Counted from the first letter of the stretch, positions 36,291-44,646 are shown. The stretch is DNA of 64,000 nucleotides from JADKCZ01 sp963786945 (GCA_963786945.1 CAWBAO010000001.1:640664-704663), one strand, 5' to 3'. Translations and numbers: made by a program. The notes: generated from the sequence alone by a model not told the origin.

Positions 36291-36905
36291 ATGAGCCAGT
36301 TCGACGCCCGCGCCGCCACCTGGGACGACGATCCGGCCAAGCGGGACCGGGCCCGCGTGGTGGCCGACGCCATCCGCGTCGCCGTCCCGGTGACGCCGCG
36401 CACCACCGTGCTGGAGTACGGCTGCGGCACCGGGCTGCTCGGCCTGGCGCTGGCCCCGAGCGTGGCCCACGTCACCATGGCCGACTCGTCGGACGGCATG
36501 CTGGAGGTGCTGCGGCGCAAGCTCGAGGCCGGGGCCGCCAGCAACGCCACGGCGCTCCGGCTCGACCTGGAGCGCGATCCCCCGCCCGCCGACCGCTACG
36601 ACCTGGTCTGCTCGCTGCTCACGCTGCACCACGTCCACGACCTCGACCGGGTGCTGCGCGGCCTGCGCGCGGTGCTCACCGAGGGGGGCACGCTCTGCGT
36701 GGCCGACCTCGACGCCGAGGACGGCACCTTCCACGGCCACGGCGCCGACGTGCACCAGGGCTTCGATCGCGCCGCGCTGGCCGAGCGGCTGCGCGCCGCC
36801 GGCTTCGCCACGCCGGACTTCACCACCGTCCACGAGATCGAGCGGAAGAGCGGCGAGGCCACCCGGCGCTACGGCGTCTTCCTGGCCGTGGCCCGCGCGG
36901 CCTGA
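36291..36905 (+). CDS. Class I SAM-dependent methyltransferase
   Basis: This 204-residue protein begins MSQFDARAATWDDDPAKRDRARVVADAI and has the SAM-binding motif I VLEYGCGTGLLGLALAP, motif II-like ADSSDGML, and the post-motif SLLTLHHVHDLDRVLRGLRAVL. It belongs to the Methyltransf_11/12 (UbiE-like) group with a small-molecule substrate that cannot be assigned. ATG 36291 is preceded by GGAGG at about 9 bases. It is convergent with a thioredoxin gene; no pathway link is seen. Confidence 0.85.
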   Translation: MSQFDARAATWDDDPAKRDRARVVADAIRVAVPVTPRTTVLEYGCGTGLLGLALAPSVAHVTMADSSDGMLEVLRRKLEAGAASNATALRLDLERDPPPADRYDLVCSLLTLHHVHDLDRVLRGLRAVLTEGGTLCVADLDAEDGTFHGHGADVHQGFDRAALAERLRAAGFATPDFTTVHEIERKSGEATRRYGVFLAVARAA

Positions 36906-36931
36906 GCGGCCGCCCCGGGCCGCCTCCGCCG

Positions 36932-37321
36932 CTACCGCGAGGCCGGCTTCGGCTCGCCCAGCAGGTCCTCGTCGATGACCTGGCGCAGGTAGCGGGATCC
37001 GACGAAGCCGGTCACCCGCTCCACCTCCCGCCCCTTCTTGAAGAAGAGCACGGTGGGCGTCCCCATCACCCCGAAGCGGGCGGTGTACTCCATGGCCTCG
37101 GCGGCGTTCATCTCGGCCACCTTGACCCGCCCGGCGTAGGCGGCGGCCAGGTCCATCACGATCGGCTCCAGCATGGCGCACGGGCCGCACCCGGGGCTCC
37201 AGACGTCGAGCATCACCGGCTGGTCCGAGCGGAGCACCTCGTCGACGAAGTTCTCGTCGTCGACGTGCGCGGGCTGCACCTTCGGGGCCTTGGGGGCGAG
37301 AAACCGCTTCAGGAAGTCCAT
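36932..37321 (-). CDS. Thioredoxin-like protein
   Basis: This 129-residue protein has a single thioredoxin fold with active site WSPGCGPC (Cys45 and Cys48) and the cis-Pro loop GVMGTPTVLFF. The usual W-C-G-P-C is changed to S-P-G-C-G-P-C, so the residue before the first Cys is Gly. There is no signal peptide, so it is probably cytoplasmic, and it would reduce disulfides or act as a chaperone. The N-terminal extension (MDFLKRFLAPKAPKVQPAHVDDENF) is slightly longer than in E. coli thioredoxin. It is divergent from the ECF sigma gene at 37437. Confidence 0.9.
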   Translation of the reverse strand: MDFLKRFLAPKAPKVQPAHVDDENFVDEVLRSDQPVMLDVWSPGCGPCAMLEPIVMDLAAAYAGRVKVAEMNAAEAMEYTARFGVMGTPTVLFFKKGREVERVTGFVGSRYLRQVIDEDLLGEPKPASR

Positions 37322-37436
37322 GGGGTCACCGGTGGGAGCCACCGGGTGGCGTCCAGGGTTCGCCGTCCCCCGGGCGGGCCGAAGATCGTCGGCCGGGCCG
37401 TTGTGCGCCGGTCCGTCCTCGGCTACTCATCCCCCC

Positions 37437-38258
37437 ATGTCCACGCCGGATACCGACCTCGTCGCCGCCGCCAAGGCCGGCGACCGACAGGCGCTCGAGG
37501 CCTTGCTGGGGCGCCACCAGGCCCGCGTCTACCGCTTCGGCAAGAAGATGTGCGGGGACGAGGAGGACGCCGCCGACGTGCTGCAGGAGACGCTGCTGGC
37601 CGCCGCCCGCACCCTCCCGGACTTCCGCGAGGCCTCGTCGGTGTCGACCTGGCTCTACACCATCGCCCGCAGCTTCTGCATCAAGAAGCGGCGGACCAGC
37701 AAGTTCGCCCCGGCGGCGCTGGAGTCGCTCGACCAGGACGCCGACGCCGGCATATCGGTCGCCGACCCGTCCCGCTCCCCCGAGGAGGCGGCCTCGGGGC
37801 GGCAGCTGCAGGCCGCGCTGGACGCCGCCATCGACTCGCTCGAACCCATGTACCGGGAGGTGCTGGTGCTGCGCGACGTCGAGGGGCTCCCGGCCGCCGA
37901 CGTGGCCGAGGCCCTCGGCCTCACCGTCGAGGCGGTGAAGAGCCGCCTCCACCGGGCCCGCATGGCGGTGCGCGAGCGGGTGGCGCCGGTGCTCGGCCTC
38001 GGCGCCGACGGGACGCCCGCCCCCAGCTGCCGCGACGTGGTGGAGCTCTTCTCCCGCCGCATGGAGGGGGAGATCGACGGCGCCGCCTGCGCCGACCTGG
38101 AGCAGCACCTGCAGGGGTGCCCGGTCTGCCGCGGCCGCTGCGACTCGCTCCGCTCCACGCTGGCGCTCTGCAAGCGGGCCGGCGAGGCGCCGGTGCCGCC
38201 GGCTGTCGAGCGGTCGGTGCGCGCGGCGCTGCAGCAGTTCCTCAGCGTCCGCGGCTGA
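37437..38258 (+). CDS. ECF sigma factor with fused C-terminal zinc-finger domain
   Basis: This 273-residue protein has sigma region 2 (GDEEDAADVLQETLLAAARTLPDFREASSVSTWLYTIARSFCIKKRR) and region 4 (YREVLVLRDVEGLPAADVAEALGLTVEAVKSRLHRARMAVRE), both typical of ECF sigma factors. Residues from about 198 form an anti-sigma-like zf-HC2 segment: CRDVVELFSRRMEGEIDGAACADLEQHLQGCPVCRGRC, with the H-x3-C-x2-C set. A fused zinc finger can make such a factor redox- or metal-responsive by itself. ATG 37437 gives the normal family start. Its 3' end overlaps by 17 bases a convergent gene for a second zf-HC2 protein. Confidence 0.9.
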   Translation: MSTPDTDLVAAAKAGDRQALEALLGRHQARVYRFGKKMCGDEEDAADVLQETLLAAARTLPDFREASSVSTWLYTIARSFCIKKRRTSKFAPAALESLDQDADAGISVADPSRSPEEAASGRQLQAALDAAIDSLEPMYREVLVLRDVEGLPAADVAEALGLTVEAVKSRLHRARMAVRERVAPVLGLGADGTPAPSCRDVVELFSRRMEGEIDGAACADLEQHLQGCPVCRGRCDSLRSTLALCKRAGEAPVPPAVERSVRAALQQFLSVRG

Positions 38259-38466
38259 GCCGGGCCCGCCGTCCCGGCCTGGCCAGGAGGCGCAGCGCGC
38301 GCACGGTGGCGTCGAGGCTGGCCGACTCCACGGCGCAGCGCGGGCAGGCCGCAAGGTGCAGGCCGAGCCGGACCCGGTCGATGGGCCCGAGCTCGCCGTC
38401 GAGGAACTCCGAGAGCCGCTCGCAGACCTCGGGACAGCAGCATGGTTCGAGCCGGGTGAGCGACAC
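38242..38466 (-). CDS. Small zf-HC2 (anti-sigma-type) zinc-finger protein
   Basis: This 74-residue protein begins VSLTRLEPCCCPEVCERLSEFLDGELGPIDRVRLGLHLAACPRC. The H-x3-C-x2-C pattern and preceding acidic helix are those of zinc-binding anti-sigma factors such as RsrA/ChrR N-domains. It has no membrane span. GTG 38466 follows AGGAGG by about 6 bases. It is convergent with, and overlaps, the ECF sigma gene that carries its own fused zinc finger, so it may be a second regulator of that factor or of another one. The run of three Cys near the N-terminus is unusual. Confidence 0.8.
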   Translation of the reverse strand: MSLTRLEPCCCPEVCERLSEFLDGELGPIDRVRLGLHLAACPRCAVESASLDATVRALRLLARPGRRARLSRGR

Positions 38467-38596
38467 GGGACACCTCCTCGCCACGGTGGGAGCCGGCCGC
38501 CCGCCGGCGCGGTTCGCCCACCCCGTCAAGGGTCCCCGCGCCGCGGTGGCGAATCCTCGGGAGGGCTGGCAGGCTCCTACCCGGCAGGGACCACCC

Positions 38597-39265
38597 ATGG
38601 CCGAGCTGGAGGAGAAGACCGGTGAGCGGATCGGCCGGGCCGTCGAGGCCCGGTACGGGGCGCTGGCCACCTCGTCCGCCTCGCTCTCCTGCGGCGGGGC
38701 CCTCGACCTGGCGGCGCCGCGCCCCGGCGAGCGGGTCGTCGATCTCGGCTGCGGCCGCGGCGGCGACCTGGTCCGCGCGGCGGCCCTGGTCGGGCCCGCC
38801 GGGCGCGTCACCGGCGTCGACGCCACCGAGCGGATGGTGGTGGCCGCCCGCGAGCGGACCGCCGCCCTCCCCAACGTCGCGGTGGTGCAGGGCGACCTGG
38901 CGGCGGTGCCGCTGCCGGACCGCGCCGCCGACGTGGTGGTCTCCAACTGCGCCATCAACCACGCCGTCGACAAGGGGGCCGTCTACCGCGAGGTCCGCCG
39001 GCTGCTGTCGCCCGGGGGGCGCGTGGTGGTCTCCGACGTGGTCTCCGAGGCCGTCCTCCCCGAGTCGGTCCGGCTGGATCCGGCCGCCTGGGCGGCGTGC
39101 TACGGCGGCGCCATCCCCGAGGCCGACTACCTCGCCGCGGTGGCCGCCGCCGGCCTCGTCGACGTCGGCGTGCTGAGGCGCACCGCCCCCTACGAGAAGG
39201 GGGGCGTCCGCGTCCTCAGCCTGACCATCGAGGCGCGCGCGCCGCGCCATCCCCTGGAGCCCTGA
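38597..39265 (+). CDS. ArsM-like SAM methyltransferase, first gene of a radical SAM cassette
   Basis: This 222-residue protein has motif I VVDLGCGRGGDLVRAAALVG, then GRVTGVDATERMV, and the ArsM/UbiE-like segment VSNCAINHAVDKGAVYREVRRLLSPGGRVVVSDVVSEAVLPE. The Cys in S-N-C-A-I-N and in A-A-C-Y-G-G-A-I align with conserved Cys positions of arsenite methyltransferases, and YGALATSSASLSCGG recalls their N-terminal Cys loop, but arsenic chemistry is not proven. Its TGA overlaps the ATG of the radical SAM gene by one base (TGATG), so the two are co-translated and probably act on the same substrate. Confidence 0.82.
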   Translation: MAELEEKTGERIGRAVEARYGALATSSASLSCGGALDLAAPRPGERVVDLGCGRGGDLVRAAALVGPAGRVTGVDATERMVVAARERTAALPNVAVVQGDLAAVPLPDRAADVVVSNCAINHAVDKGAVYREVRRLLSPGGRVVVSDVVSEAVLPESVRLDPAAWAACYGGAIPEADYLAAVAAAGLVDVGVLRRTAPYEKGGVRVLSLTIEARAPRHPLEP

Positions 39266-40617
39266 TGCACCTGTCCCGCCACGCCATCGTCGCCGACGTC
39301 CCCGGCCGCCCCGAGACCCTGCTGGTCCAGCCCCTCACCGGGCAGGCCGCCGTCGTGTCCCGCGCCGACGCCGCGGCGCTCTCCGGCCTGGCCGCCGGCG
39401 GGGCGCTGCCGCCCTCGCTGCCCGAGGCCGCGCTGCGCGAGGCCGGCTTCGTGGTGGGATCGGCCGGGGAGGACGACGCGCTGCTGGCCAGGGGGCTGGC
39501 CGAGTGGCGCGCCGAGGCGGCCCAGACCCAGACCCAGCTCATCGTGGTGCCGAGCTTCGGCTGCAACCTGGCCTGCACCTACTGCTACCAGGAGCTCTTC
39601 GACCCCGACGGCGCCGGCCTGATCGCGCCCGAGGCCATCGACGCCTTCTTCGCCTGGGTCGACCGCCACCACCTCGGCGGCCCGCTCCGCCCGTACCTCA
39701 CCCTCTTCGGCGGCGAGCCGCTCCGCGACACGCCCGCCCACCGCGACCGGATCGCCCGGTTCGTCGAGGGCGCCCAAGCCCGGCGCATGCAGCTGGCGGT
39801 GGTGACCAACGGCCACGATCTCGCCGCCTTCGTCCCCGCCCTGGCGGCGGCTCCCATCAAGGAGGTGCAGGTCACCATCGACGGCCCCCGCGAGCTCCAC
39901 GACGCGCGCCGCCCCCACAAGGGCGGCCAGGGGACCTTCGACCGGATCGTGGCCGGCATCGACGCGCTGGTAGCGGCCGGCATCCCCGTCAACCTGCGGG
40001 TGGTGGCCGACAAGGAGAACCTGCCGCGCCTGCCGGAGCTGGCCGCCTTCGCCGAGGCGCGGGGCTGGCTCGACCTCCCGTCCTCCCGCTTCAAGACCCA
40101 GATCGGCCGCAACTACGAGCTGTTCGGCTGCGCCAGCCGGCAGGACCGCGACGCCCTCTTCGACCGGGTCGAGGTCTGGGCCCGCTACCTGGAGCTCTGC
40201 GAGGCCCACCCGGTGCTGCGCCGCTTCCACGCGCCCCGCTTCCACGGCATGGGCCACCTGGCCTCGGCCGGCGAGCTGCCGCCGCCCAACTTCGACGCCT
40301 GCCCCGCCGCCAAGACCGAGTGGGCCTTCTCGCCGGACGGGGGCGTCTACGGCTGCACCGCCACGGTCGGCCACCCGCAGCACCGGCTCGGCTCCTTCTA
40401 CCCCGTGGCCAGCCGCGACGAGGCGGCCATCGAGCGCTGGAGCGGCCGGAGCACGCTCACCGTGCCCGGCTGCCAGGGCTGTGCGCTGGCGCCGGTCTGC
40501 GGCGGCGGCTGCGGCGCGGTGGCCTGGTCCCGGACCGGCTCGGCGCAGGAGACCGACTGCCGGCCGGTGCGCGAGCTCTACGGCCTCGGGGCCCGCTTCT
40601 ACGGCCTGGGGGCGTGA
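39265..40617 (+). CDS. Radical SAM enzyme with SPASM-type C-terminus
   Basis: This 450-residue enzyme carries the radical SAM cluster motif CNLACTYC (C-x3-C-x2-C, near residue 98), TLFGGEPL and VTIDGPRELHDARR. The C-terminal SPASM-type region has CPAAKTEWAFSPDGGVYGC and CQGCALAPVCGGGC with a final Cys in ETDC, enough to hold auxiliary Fe-S clusters. The N-terminal 90 residues resemble the adapter of peptide-modifying rSAM enzymes. Relatives include anaerobic sulfatase maturases and RiPP maturases. No peptide substrate is seen next to it. It is coupled to both neighbours by overlapping start/stop codons. Confidence 0.9.
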   Translation: MHLSRHAIVADVPGRPETLLVQPLTGQAAVVSRADAAALSGLAAGGALPPSLPEAALREAGFVVGSAGEDDALLARGLAEWRAEAAQTQTQLIVVPSFGCNLACTYCYQELFDPDGAGLIAPEAIDAFFAWVDRHHLGGPLRPYLTLFGGEPLRDTPAHRDRIARFVEGAQARRMQLAVVTNGHDLAAFVPALAAAPIKEVQVTIDGPRELHDARRPHKGGQGTFDRIVAGIDALVAAGIPVNLRVVADKENLPRLPELAAFAEARGWLDLPSSRFKTQIGRNYELFGCASRQDRDALFDRVEVWARYLELCEAHPVLRRFHAPRFHGMGHLASAGELPPPNFDACPAAKTEWAFSPDGGVYGCTATVGHPQHRLGSFYPVASRDEAAIERWSGRSTLTVPGCQGCALAPVCGGGCGAVAWSRTGSAQETDCRPVRELYGLGARFYGLGA

Positions 40618-41345
40618 GCGTGGCCGGCGCCCACCACCACGGCTGCCTCACCTGCGGCGCCGAGCTGGCCTACGGTCAGGAGGCCGCGCCGGTCACCTGC
40701 GCGCTCTGCGGCGCCGCCAGCCGGAGCCCGGTGGCCTGCGCCCGCGGCCACTTCGTCTGCGACGCCTGCCACGCCGCGCCGGCGCGCGAGGTGATCGAGC
40801 GGGCCTGCCTGGCCAGCGATACCGTCGACCCGATCGCCCTCGCCACCGGCCTGATGCGTCACCCCAGCCTGAAGCTCCACGGCCCGGAGCACCACCTGCT
40901 GGTCCCCGCCGTGCTGCTCACCGCCTGGGCCAACGCCCGGGGCGCGGCGGCCGAGAAGCCCCGGCTGCTGGCCGAGGCGCGGCGGCGCGCCGACCTGGTC
41001 CCGGGCGGCTCCTGCGGCTTCCACGGGGCGTGCGGCGCCGGGGTGGGGGTGGGGATCTTCGCGTCGATCGCCGGCGGGACCACGCCGCTGGCGGGGGCCT
41101 CCTGGGGGGTGGCCAACCGGGCCACCGGGCGCGCGCTCACCGTCATCGGAGGGGTGGGCGGCCCGCGCTGCTGCAAGCGGACCAGCTGGCTCGCCATCCT
41201 CACCGGCGTCCGGGTGGCCCGGGAGGCGCTCGGCGCGTCGCTGGGCGGGCGCGGCCCGGCCTGCGACTGGAGCGAGGTCAACGCCGAGTGCCTCGGCAGC
41301 GGCTGCCCGTTCCATCCCGGGCGGCGCGCCGAGGCGGCGGCCTGA
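40614..41345 (+). CDS. DUF5714-like Cys-rich protein
   Basis: This 243-residue protein starts at a GTG that overlaps the radical SAM stop as GTGA. The N-terminus has zinc-ribbon pairs (CLTCGAEL, CALCGAAS, CARGHFVCDACH). The main domain has strongly conserved-looking Gly/Cys stretches: GSCGFHGACGAGVGVGIFASIAGGTTPL, GGPRCCKRTS and CDWSEVNAECLGSGCPFH. I match this to the DUF5714 family by these motifs. The function is not known to me. The many Cys suggest metal or Fe-S binding, and the tight coupling suggests a partner or acceptor for the methyltransferase/rSAM pair. Confidence 0.75.
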   Translation: MSVAGAHHHGCLTCGAELAYGQEAAPVTCALCGAASRSPVACARGHFVCDACHAAPAREVIERACLASDTVDPIALATGLMRHPSLKLHGPEHHLLVPAVLLTAWANARGAAAEKPRLLAEARRRADLVPGGSCGFHGACGAGVGVGIFASIAGGTTPLAGASWGVANRATGRALTVIGGVGGPRCCKRTSWLAILTGVRVAREALGASLGGRGPACDWSEVNAECLGSGCPFHPGRRAEAAA

Positions 41346-41361
41346 GGCGGGACGGCGGGGG

Positions 41362-41550
41362 CTACGGCTTCTTCGGGGCGGTGCTCAGGCCGAGCAGCCT
41401 GTAGGCCGGGCAGAAGCCGATCACGCCGGTGACCAGCGGCACGAGGCCGAGGTAGCCGAGCGGGCTCTGCGGGCCGACGAAGGCCAGCGAGAGGATGGCG
41501 AGGCCGGCGACGATGCGGACGGCGCGGTCGATGGTGCCTTCGTTGGTCAT
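41362..41550 (-). CDS. DUF2892 (YgaP-like) two-span membrane protein
   Basis: This 62-residue protein reads MTNEGTIDRAVRIVAGLAIL and then GLVPLVTGVIGFCPAYRLLGLST, the DUF2892 pattern with two membrane helices and the F-C-P-A-Y-x-L-L-G end. In some bacteria this domain is fused to rhodanese (YgaP). The single Cys is the conserved one. It is convergent with the Cys-rich cassette, so a link in sulfur handling is conceivable but unproven. It lies 51 bases downstream of the lipase gene on the same strand, so the two may be co-transcribed. Confidence 0.88.
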   Translation of the reverse strand: MTNEGTIDRAVRIVAGLAILSLAFVGPQSPLGYLGLVPLVTGVIGFCPAYRLLGLSTAPKKP

Positions 41551-41601
41551 GATTGCTTCTCCTTGAACATGGAGAGCCGGGTGGGCCGGCGAGGGTTCGG
41601 A

Positions 41602-42450
41602 TCACCCCGTTGGGGCGCCCTGGACCCTGGCGCCGAGCCAGCCGGTGATGGCCTCGAGCACCTCGGCCTTGTCCGGCTCGTTGTGCAGCTCGTGGAAGCT
41701 GTCCGGCCAGGTGCGGAAGGTGACCAGCGGGCCCGCCGCCCGGGCGAAGCGCTGGGTGGCGCCGTGCGAGGTGATCTGGTCGGAGCCGCCGTGGAGGAGG
41801 AGCAGCGGCACCTGGAGCTCCGAGGCGTGGGCGAGCGCCCACTGCCCGGCGTCGAGCGCCTGCACCAGCAGCCGCGGGGTGATCTTGCCGCCCACGAAGG
41901 GGTCGGCCTGGTACGCCTGCACCACGGCGGGGTCGCGGGAGATGCCGTTGGCGTCCATCCCGGTGGGCAGGGCCACGCCGCCCAGGAAGAGCGACGCCAC
42001 CCGCGCCGCCGCCACCTGCCAGGTCGGGGGCTGCACCGCCAGCTCCAGCCACGGGCTGGTGACGACGGCGCCGGCCAGCGCCGGCCGGCGGCGCAGCAGG
42101 AAGTTGAGCACCTGGTTGCCGCCCAGGGAGTGGCCGTAGAGGAAGCGCGGCAGCCCGGGGTGGCGGGCCGTGGCCAGCCCGAGGAAGGCGCCGAGGTCGT
42201 CCAGGTACCGCTCGAACCGGTCGACGTCGGCCCGCCGGCCACCCGAGCGGCCGTGGCCTCGCACGTCGTAGCTGCAGACGGCGAAGCCGGCGGCCGCCAG
42301 CGCCTCGCCGACGTGGCGGTAGCGGTCGCCGTGCTCGTCGAAGCCGTGGACCAGCACCACCAGCCCGCGCCGGTCCCCGCCCGGCACCCACTCGCGCGCC
42401 TGCATGTCGAGCCCGTCGACGCTCCTCCACCGCCACTCGGTCGCCGCCAC
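41602..42450 (-). CDS. Alpha/beta hydrolase, monoacylglycerol-lipase-like
   Basis: This 282-residue protein has the hydrolase_4 (serine aminopeptidase S33 / lysophospholipase) pattern: VVLVHGFDEHGDRYRHVGEAL (oxyanion region), YDVRGHGRSGGRR, FLYGHSLGGNQVLNF (nucleophile elbow Ser), LLLHGGSDQITS (acid) and PDSFHELHNEPDK (catalytic His). It probably cleaves monoacylglycerols or lysophospholipids. GTG 42450 is chosen because AAGGAGG stands 5 bases upstream. There is no signal peptide. Confidence 0.88.
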   Translation of the reverse strand: MAATEWRWRSVDGLDMQAREWVPGGDRRGLVVLVHGFDEHGDRYRHVGEALAAAGFAVCSYDVRGHGRSGGRRADVDRFERYLDDLGAFLGLATARHPGLPRFLYGHSLGGNQVLNFLLRRRPALAGAVVTSPWLELAVQPPTWQVAAARVASLFLGGVALPTGMDANGISRDPAVVQAYQADPFVGGKITPRLLVQALDAGQWALAHASELQVPLLLLHGGSDQITSHGATQRFARAAGPLVTFRTWPDSFHELHNEPDKAEVLEAITGWLGARVQGAPTG

Positions 42451-42593
42451 GTGCGCCTCCTTGGCCCCTCCCCGGCCCGGCCCGGGGCAGCGGCTGCGGC
42501 GAGCAGAGCCTACCGGGCCCGTCCCCGCAAGCGTCCATCCGGGCGCCGAAGGGATGCGTGCCGGGCGCCGGCGCCGGGGTAGACTCCCGCGCC

Positions 42594-42752
42594 GTGAAGA
42601 TCCCCGACGCCCTCCGCATCGACGCCGAGCTGCCGCCCTCCGGCCCGGCGCGCTGGGGGACCATCGCCGGCATGGCCTTCGGCGGGCTGGTGGCGGTCCT
42701 GGTCGTGGTCTTCTTCGCGGTGCTGGTGGCCGAGGGCTGGATGACGCCGTAG
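42594..42752 (+). CDS. Small single-span membrane protein
   Basis: From GTG 42594 the product has 52 residues: VKIPDALRIDAELPPSGPAR, a membrane helix (TIAGMAFGGLVAVLVVVFFAVLVAEG) and WMTP. An upstream start at 42558 would add 12 residues. No family is recognised. It lies 62 bases before the acyl-CoA dehydrogenase gene on the same strand and may be part of that operon. The hydrophobic composition in a non-shadow frame is the main support. Confidence 0.5.
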   Translation: MKIPDALRIDAELPPSGPARWGTIAGMAFGGLVAVLVVVFFAVLVAEGWMTP

Positions 42753-42814
42753 CGGCCCCGCCGGCCTGGCGCCCCGGCTTGCCCTCCCGCCGTGGCTCTG
42801 GTCTGCTTTTCGGC

Positions 42815-43969
42815 ATGTCCAGCGCCATCGCCTTCGAGCCCTTCACCGAGGACCACCAGGCCTTCCGGCGCACCGTCCGGGAGTTCTGCGAGCAGGAGCT
42901 GGCCCCGCACGCCCGCGAGTGGGACGAGGCCGGCGAGTTCCCGCGCGCGCTCTTCCGGCGCTTCGGCGAGCTGGGGCTGCTGGGCATCCGCCACGACCCG
43001 GCCTGGGGAGGCTCCGGCCTGGACTACTGGTACGTGGTGGCCTACGCCGAGGAGCTGGTGCGCGCCCGGAACGGCGGCCTCGGCACCGCCATGCTGGTGC
43101 AGGGGGAGATGGCCACCCCCATCATCGGCGAGCTGGGCACCGACGAGCAGAAGCGGGAGTTCCTGGCCCCGGCCCTCTCCGGCGAGAAGGTGGCGGCGCT
43201 GGCCATCTCCGAGCCCAACGCCGGCTCCGACGTGGCCTCGATCGTCACCTCGGCGCGGCGCGACGGCGACGACCTGGTGATCAACGGCTCCAAGATGTGG
43301 ATCTCCAACGGGACCCGCGCCGACTTCCTCACCCTGGCGGTCCGGACCGGCGAGCCCGGCTACGGCGGCCTCTCGCTGTGCACCTTCCCCACCGACGTGA
43401 AGGGCTTCTCGGTCGGGAAGAAGCTGGAGAAGGTGGGCACCCTCTCCTCCGACACCGCCGTCCTCTACTTCGACGACTGCCGCATCCCGGCCCGCTACCT
43501 GCTCGGCGAGGAGAACCAGGGCTTCTTCCAGATCATGACCGGCTTCCAGGGCGAGCGGCTGGTGGCGGCCGTCACCGCGGTGGCCGGCGCCCAGCTCCTG
43601 CTCGAGGGGGCCATGGCCTACGGCCAGGACCGCCAGGCCTTCGGCCGCCCCATCGCCAGCTTCCAGGTCTGGCGCCACAAGTTCGCCGAGCACCTGGCGG
43701 CGGTGGAGGCGGCACGCTGGCTCACCTACCGGGCCGCCGACCTCTTCAACCGCAAGGAGCCGGCGGTGAAGGAGATCTCCATGGCCAAGCTGGTGGCCTG
43801 CGACCTGGTGCAGGAGGTGGCCTACGACTGCATGCAGTTCCACGGCGGCATGGGCTACGTGGTCGAGTCGGACGTGGCGCGGGCCTGGCGCGACGTGCGG
43901 GCCCTCCCCATCGCCGGCGGCACCTCCGAGATCATGAAGGAGATCATCTCCAAGCTGGTCGGGCTGTGA
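42815..43969 (+). CDS. Acyl-CoA dehydrogenase
   Basis: This 384-residue FAD enzyme oxidises acyl-CoA to enoyl-CoA. The family motifs are ALAISEPNAGSDVASI (FAD/substrate loop), WISNGTRADF, YGQDRQAFGRPIASFQ, MQFHGGMGY and IAGGTSEIMKEI. The C-terminal catalytic-Glu position of the short/medium-chain type is Gly (AGGTSE), while Glu occurs in FQGERLV. That is the arrangement of the isovaleryl- and long-chain-type enzymes. Its stop overlaps the GTG of the next gene (GTGA). The natural substrate is not identifiable. Confidence 0.92.
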   Translation: MSSAIAFEPFTEDHQAFRRTVREFCEQELAPHAREWDEAGEFPRALFRRFGELGLLGIRHDPAWGGSGLDYWYVVAYAEELVRARNGGLGTAMLVQGEMATPIIGELGTDEQKREFLAPALSGEKVAALAISEPNAGSDVASIVTSARRDGDDLVINGSKMWISNGTRADFLTLAVRTGEPGYGGLSLCTFPTDVKGFSVGKKLEKVGTLSSDTAVLYFDDCRIPARYLLGEENQGFFQIMTGFQGERLVAAVTAVAGAQLLLEGAMAYGQDRQAFGRPIASFQVWRHKFAEHLAAVEAARWLTYRAADLFNRKEPAVKEISMAKLVACDLVQEVAYDCMQFHGGMGYVVESDVARAWRDVRALPIAGGTSEIMKEIISKLVGL

Positions 43970-44646
43970 CGGCCACGCCCCGCACCCACGACCGCCGCGG
44001 CGCGGCACCGCTGGCGCCGGTGACGCTGGCCGGGCGGTGGGTGCGGCTGGAGCCGCTCGCCCCCGCCCACCTCGACGCCCTGCTGGCGGCCGCCACTGCC
44101 GATCCTGCCGAGACCTTCCCCTTCACCCACGTCCCGCGCGCCCGCGACGAGCTGGCCCGCTGGCTGGAGGCGGCGCTGCAGCTGGCCGCCGCCGGGAAGG
44201 CCCTCCCCTTCGCCACCGTGGAGCTCGGCCGCGGGCAGGTGGTGGGCTCGACGCGCCTCTGCAACGTGGAGCGCTGGACCTGGTTCGACGGCGCCGAGCG
44301 CCGGCCGCCCGGCGGCGTCGACTCGGTCGAGATCGGCTTCACCTGGCTGGCGCGGGCGGCGCAGCGGACCGGCCTCAACACCGAGGCCAAGCTCCTCATG
44401 CTGCGCCACGCCTTCGAGGTGCTGCGCGTCCACCGCGTGCAGCTCAAGACGGACGCCCGCAACCAGCGCTCGCGCGACGCCATCGCCCGCCTGGGCGCGC
44501 GCTTCGAGGGGGTCCTGCGGAGCGACCGCCCCTCGGCCGAGGACGGGCTGCGCGACACCGCGATGTTCTCGGTGGTGGAGGTCGAGTGGCCGGAGGTGCG
44601 GGCGCGGCTCGCCGGCCTGCTCGACGCGGCGGGGCGCCCCCGGTGA
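43966..44646 (+). CDS. GNAT-family N-acetyltransferase (RimJ/RimL type)
   Basis: This 226-residue protein has the Acetyltransf_3 layout: VTLAGRWVRLEPLAPAHLDALL at the start, VVGSTRLCNVE, VEIGFTWLARAAQRTGLNTEAKLLMLRHAFEVL (acetyl-CoA loop), and VHRVQLKTDARNQRSRDAIARLGARFEGVLR. Such enzymes acetylate protein N-termini or small amines. It is joined to both neighbours by GTGA overlaps, giving a three-gene coupled operon with an acyl-CoA dehydrogenase and a methyltransferase-like protein. The shared purpose is not evident. Confidence 0.88.
   Translation: MTATPRTHDRRGAAPLAPVTLAGRWVRLEPLAPAHLDALLAAATADPAETFPFTHVPRARDELARWLEAALQLAAAGKALPFATVELGRGQVVGSTRLCNVERWTWFDGAERRPPGGVDSVEIGFTWLARAAQRTGLNTEAKLLMLRHAFEVLRVHRVQLKTDARNQRSRDAIARLGARFEGVLRSDRPSAEDGLRDTAMFSVVEVEWPEVRARLAGLLDAAGRPR

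Noticed and set aside
38597..39265. Calling the first gene of the radical SAM cassette arsM and the cassette an arsenic resistance unit.
   Set aside because: No arsR, arsC, arsenite pump or arsenosugar radical SAM (ArsS-type) gene is present, and the Cys pattern alone does not prove arsenic as substrate.
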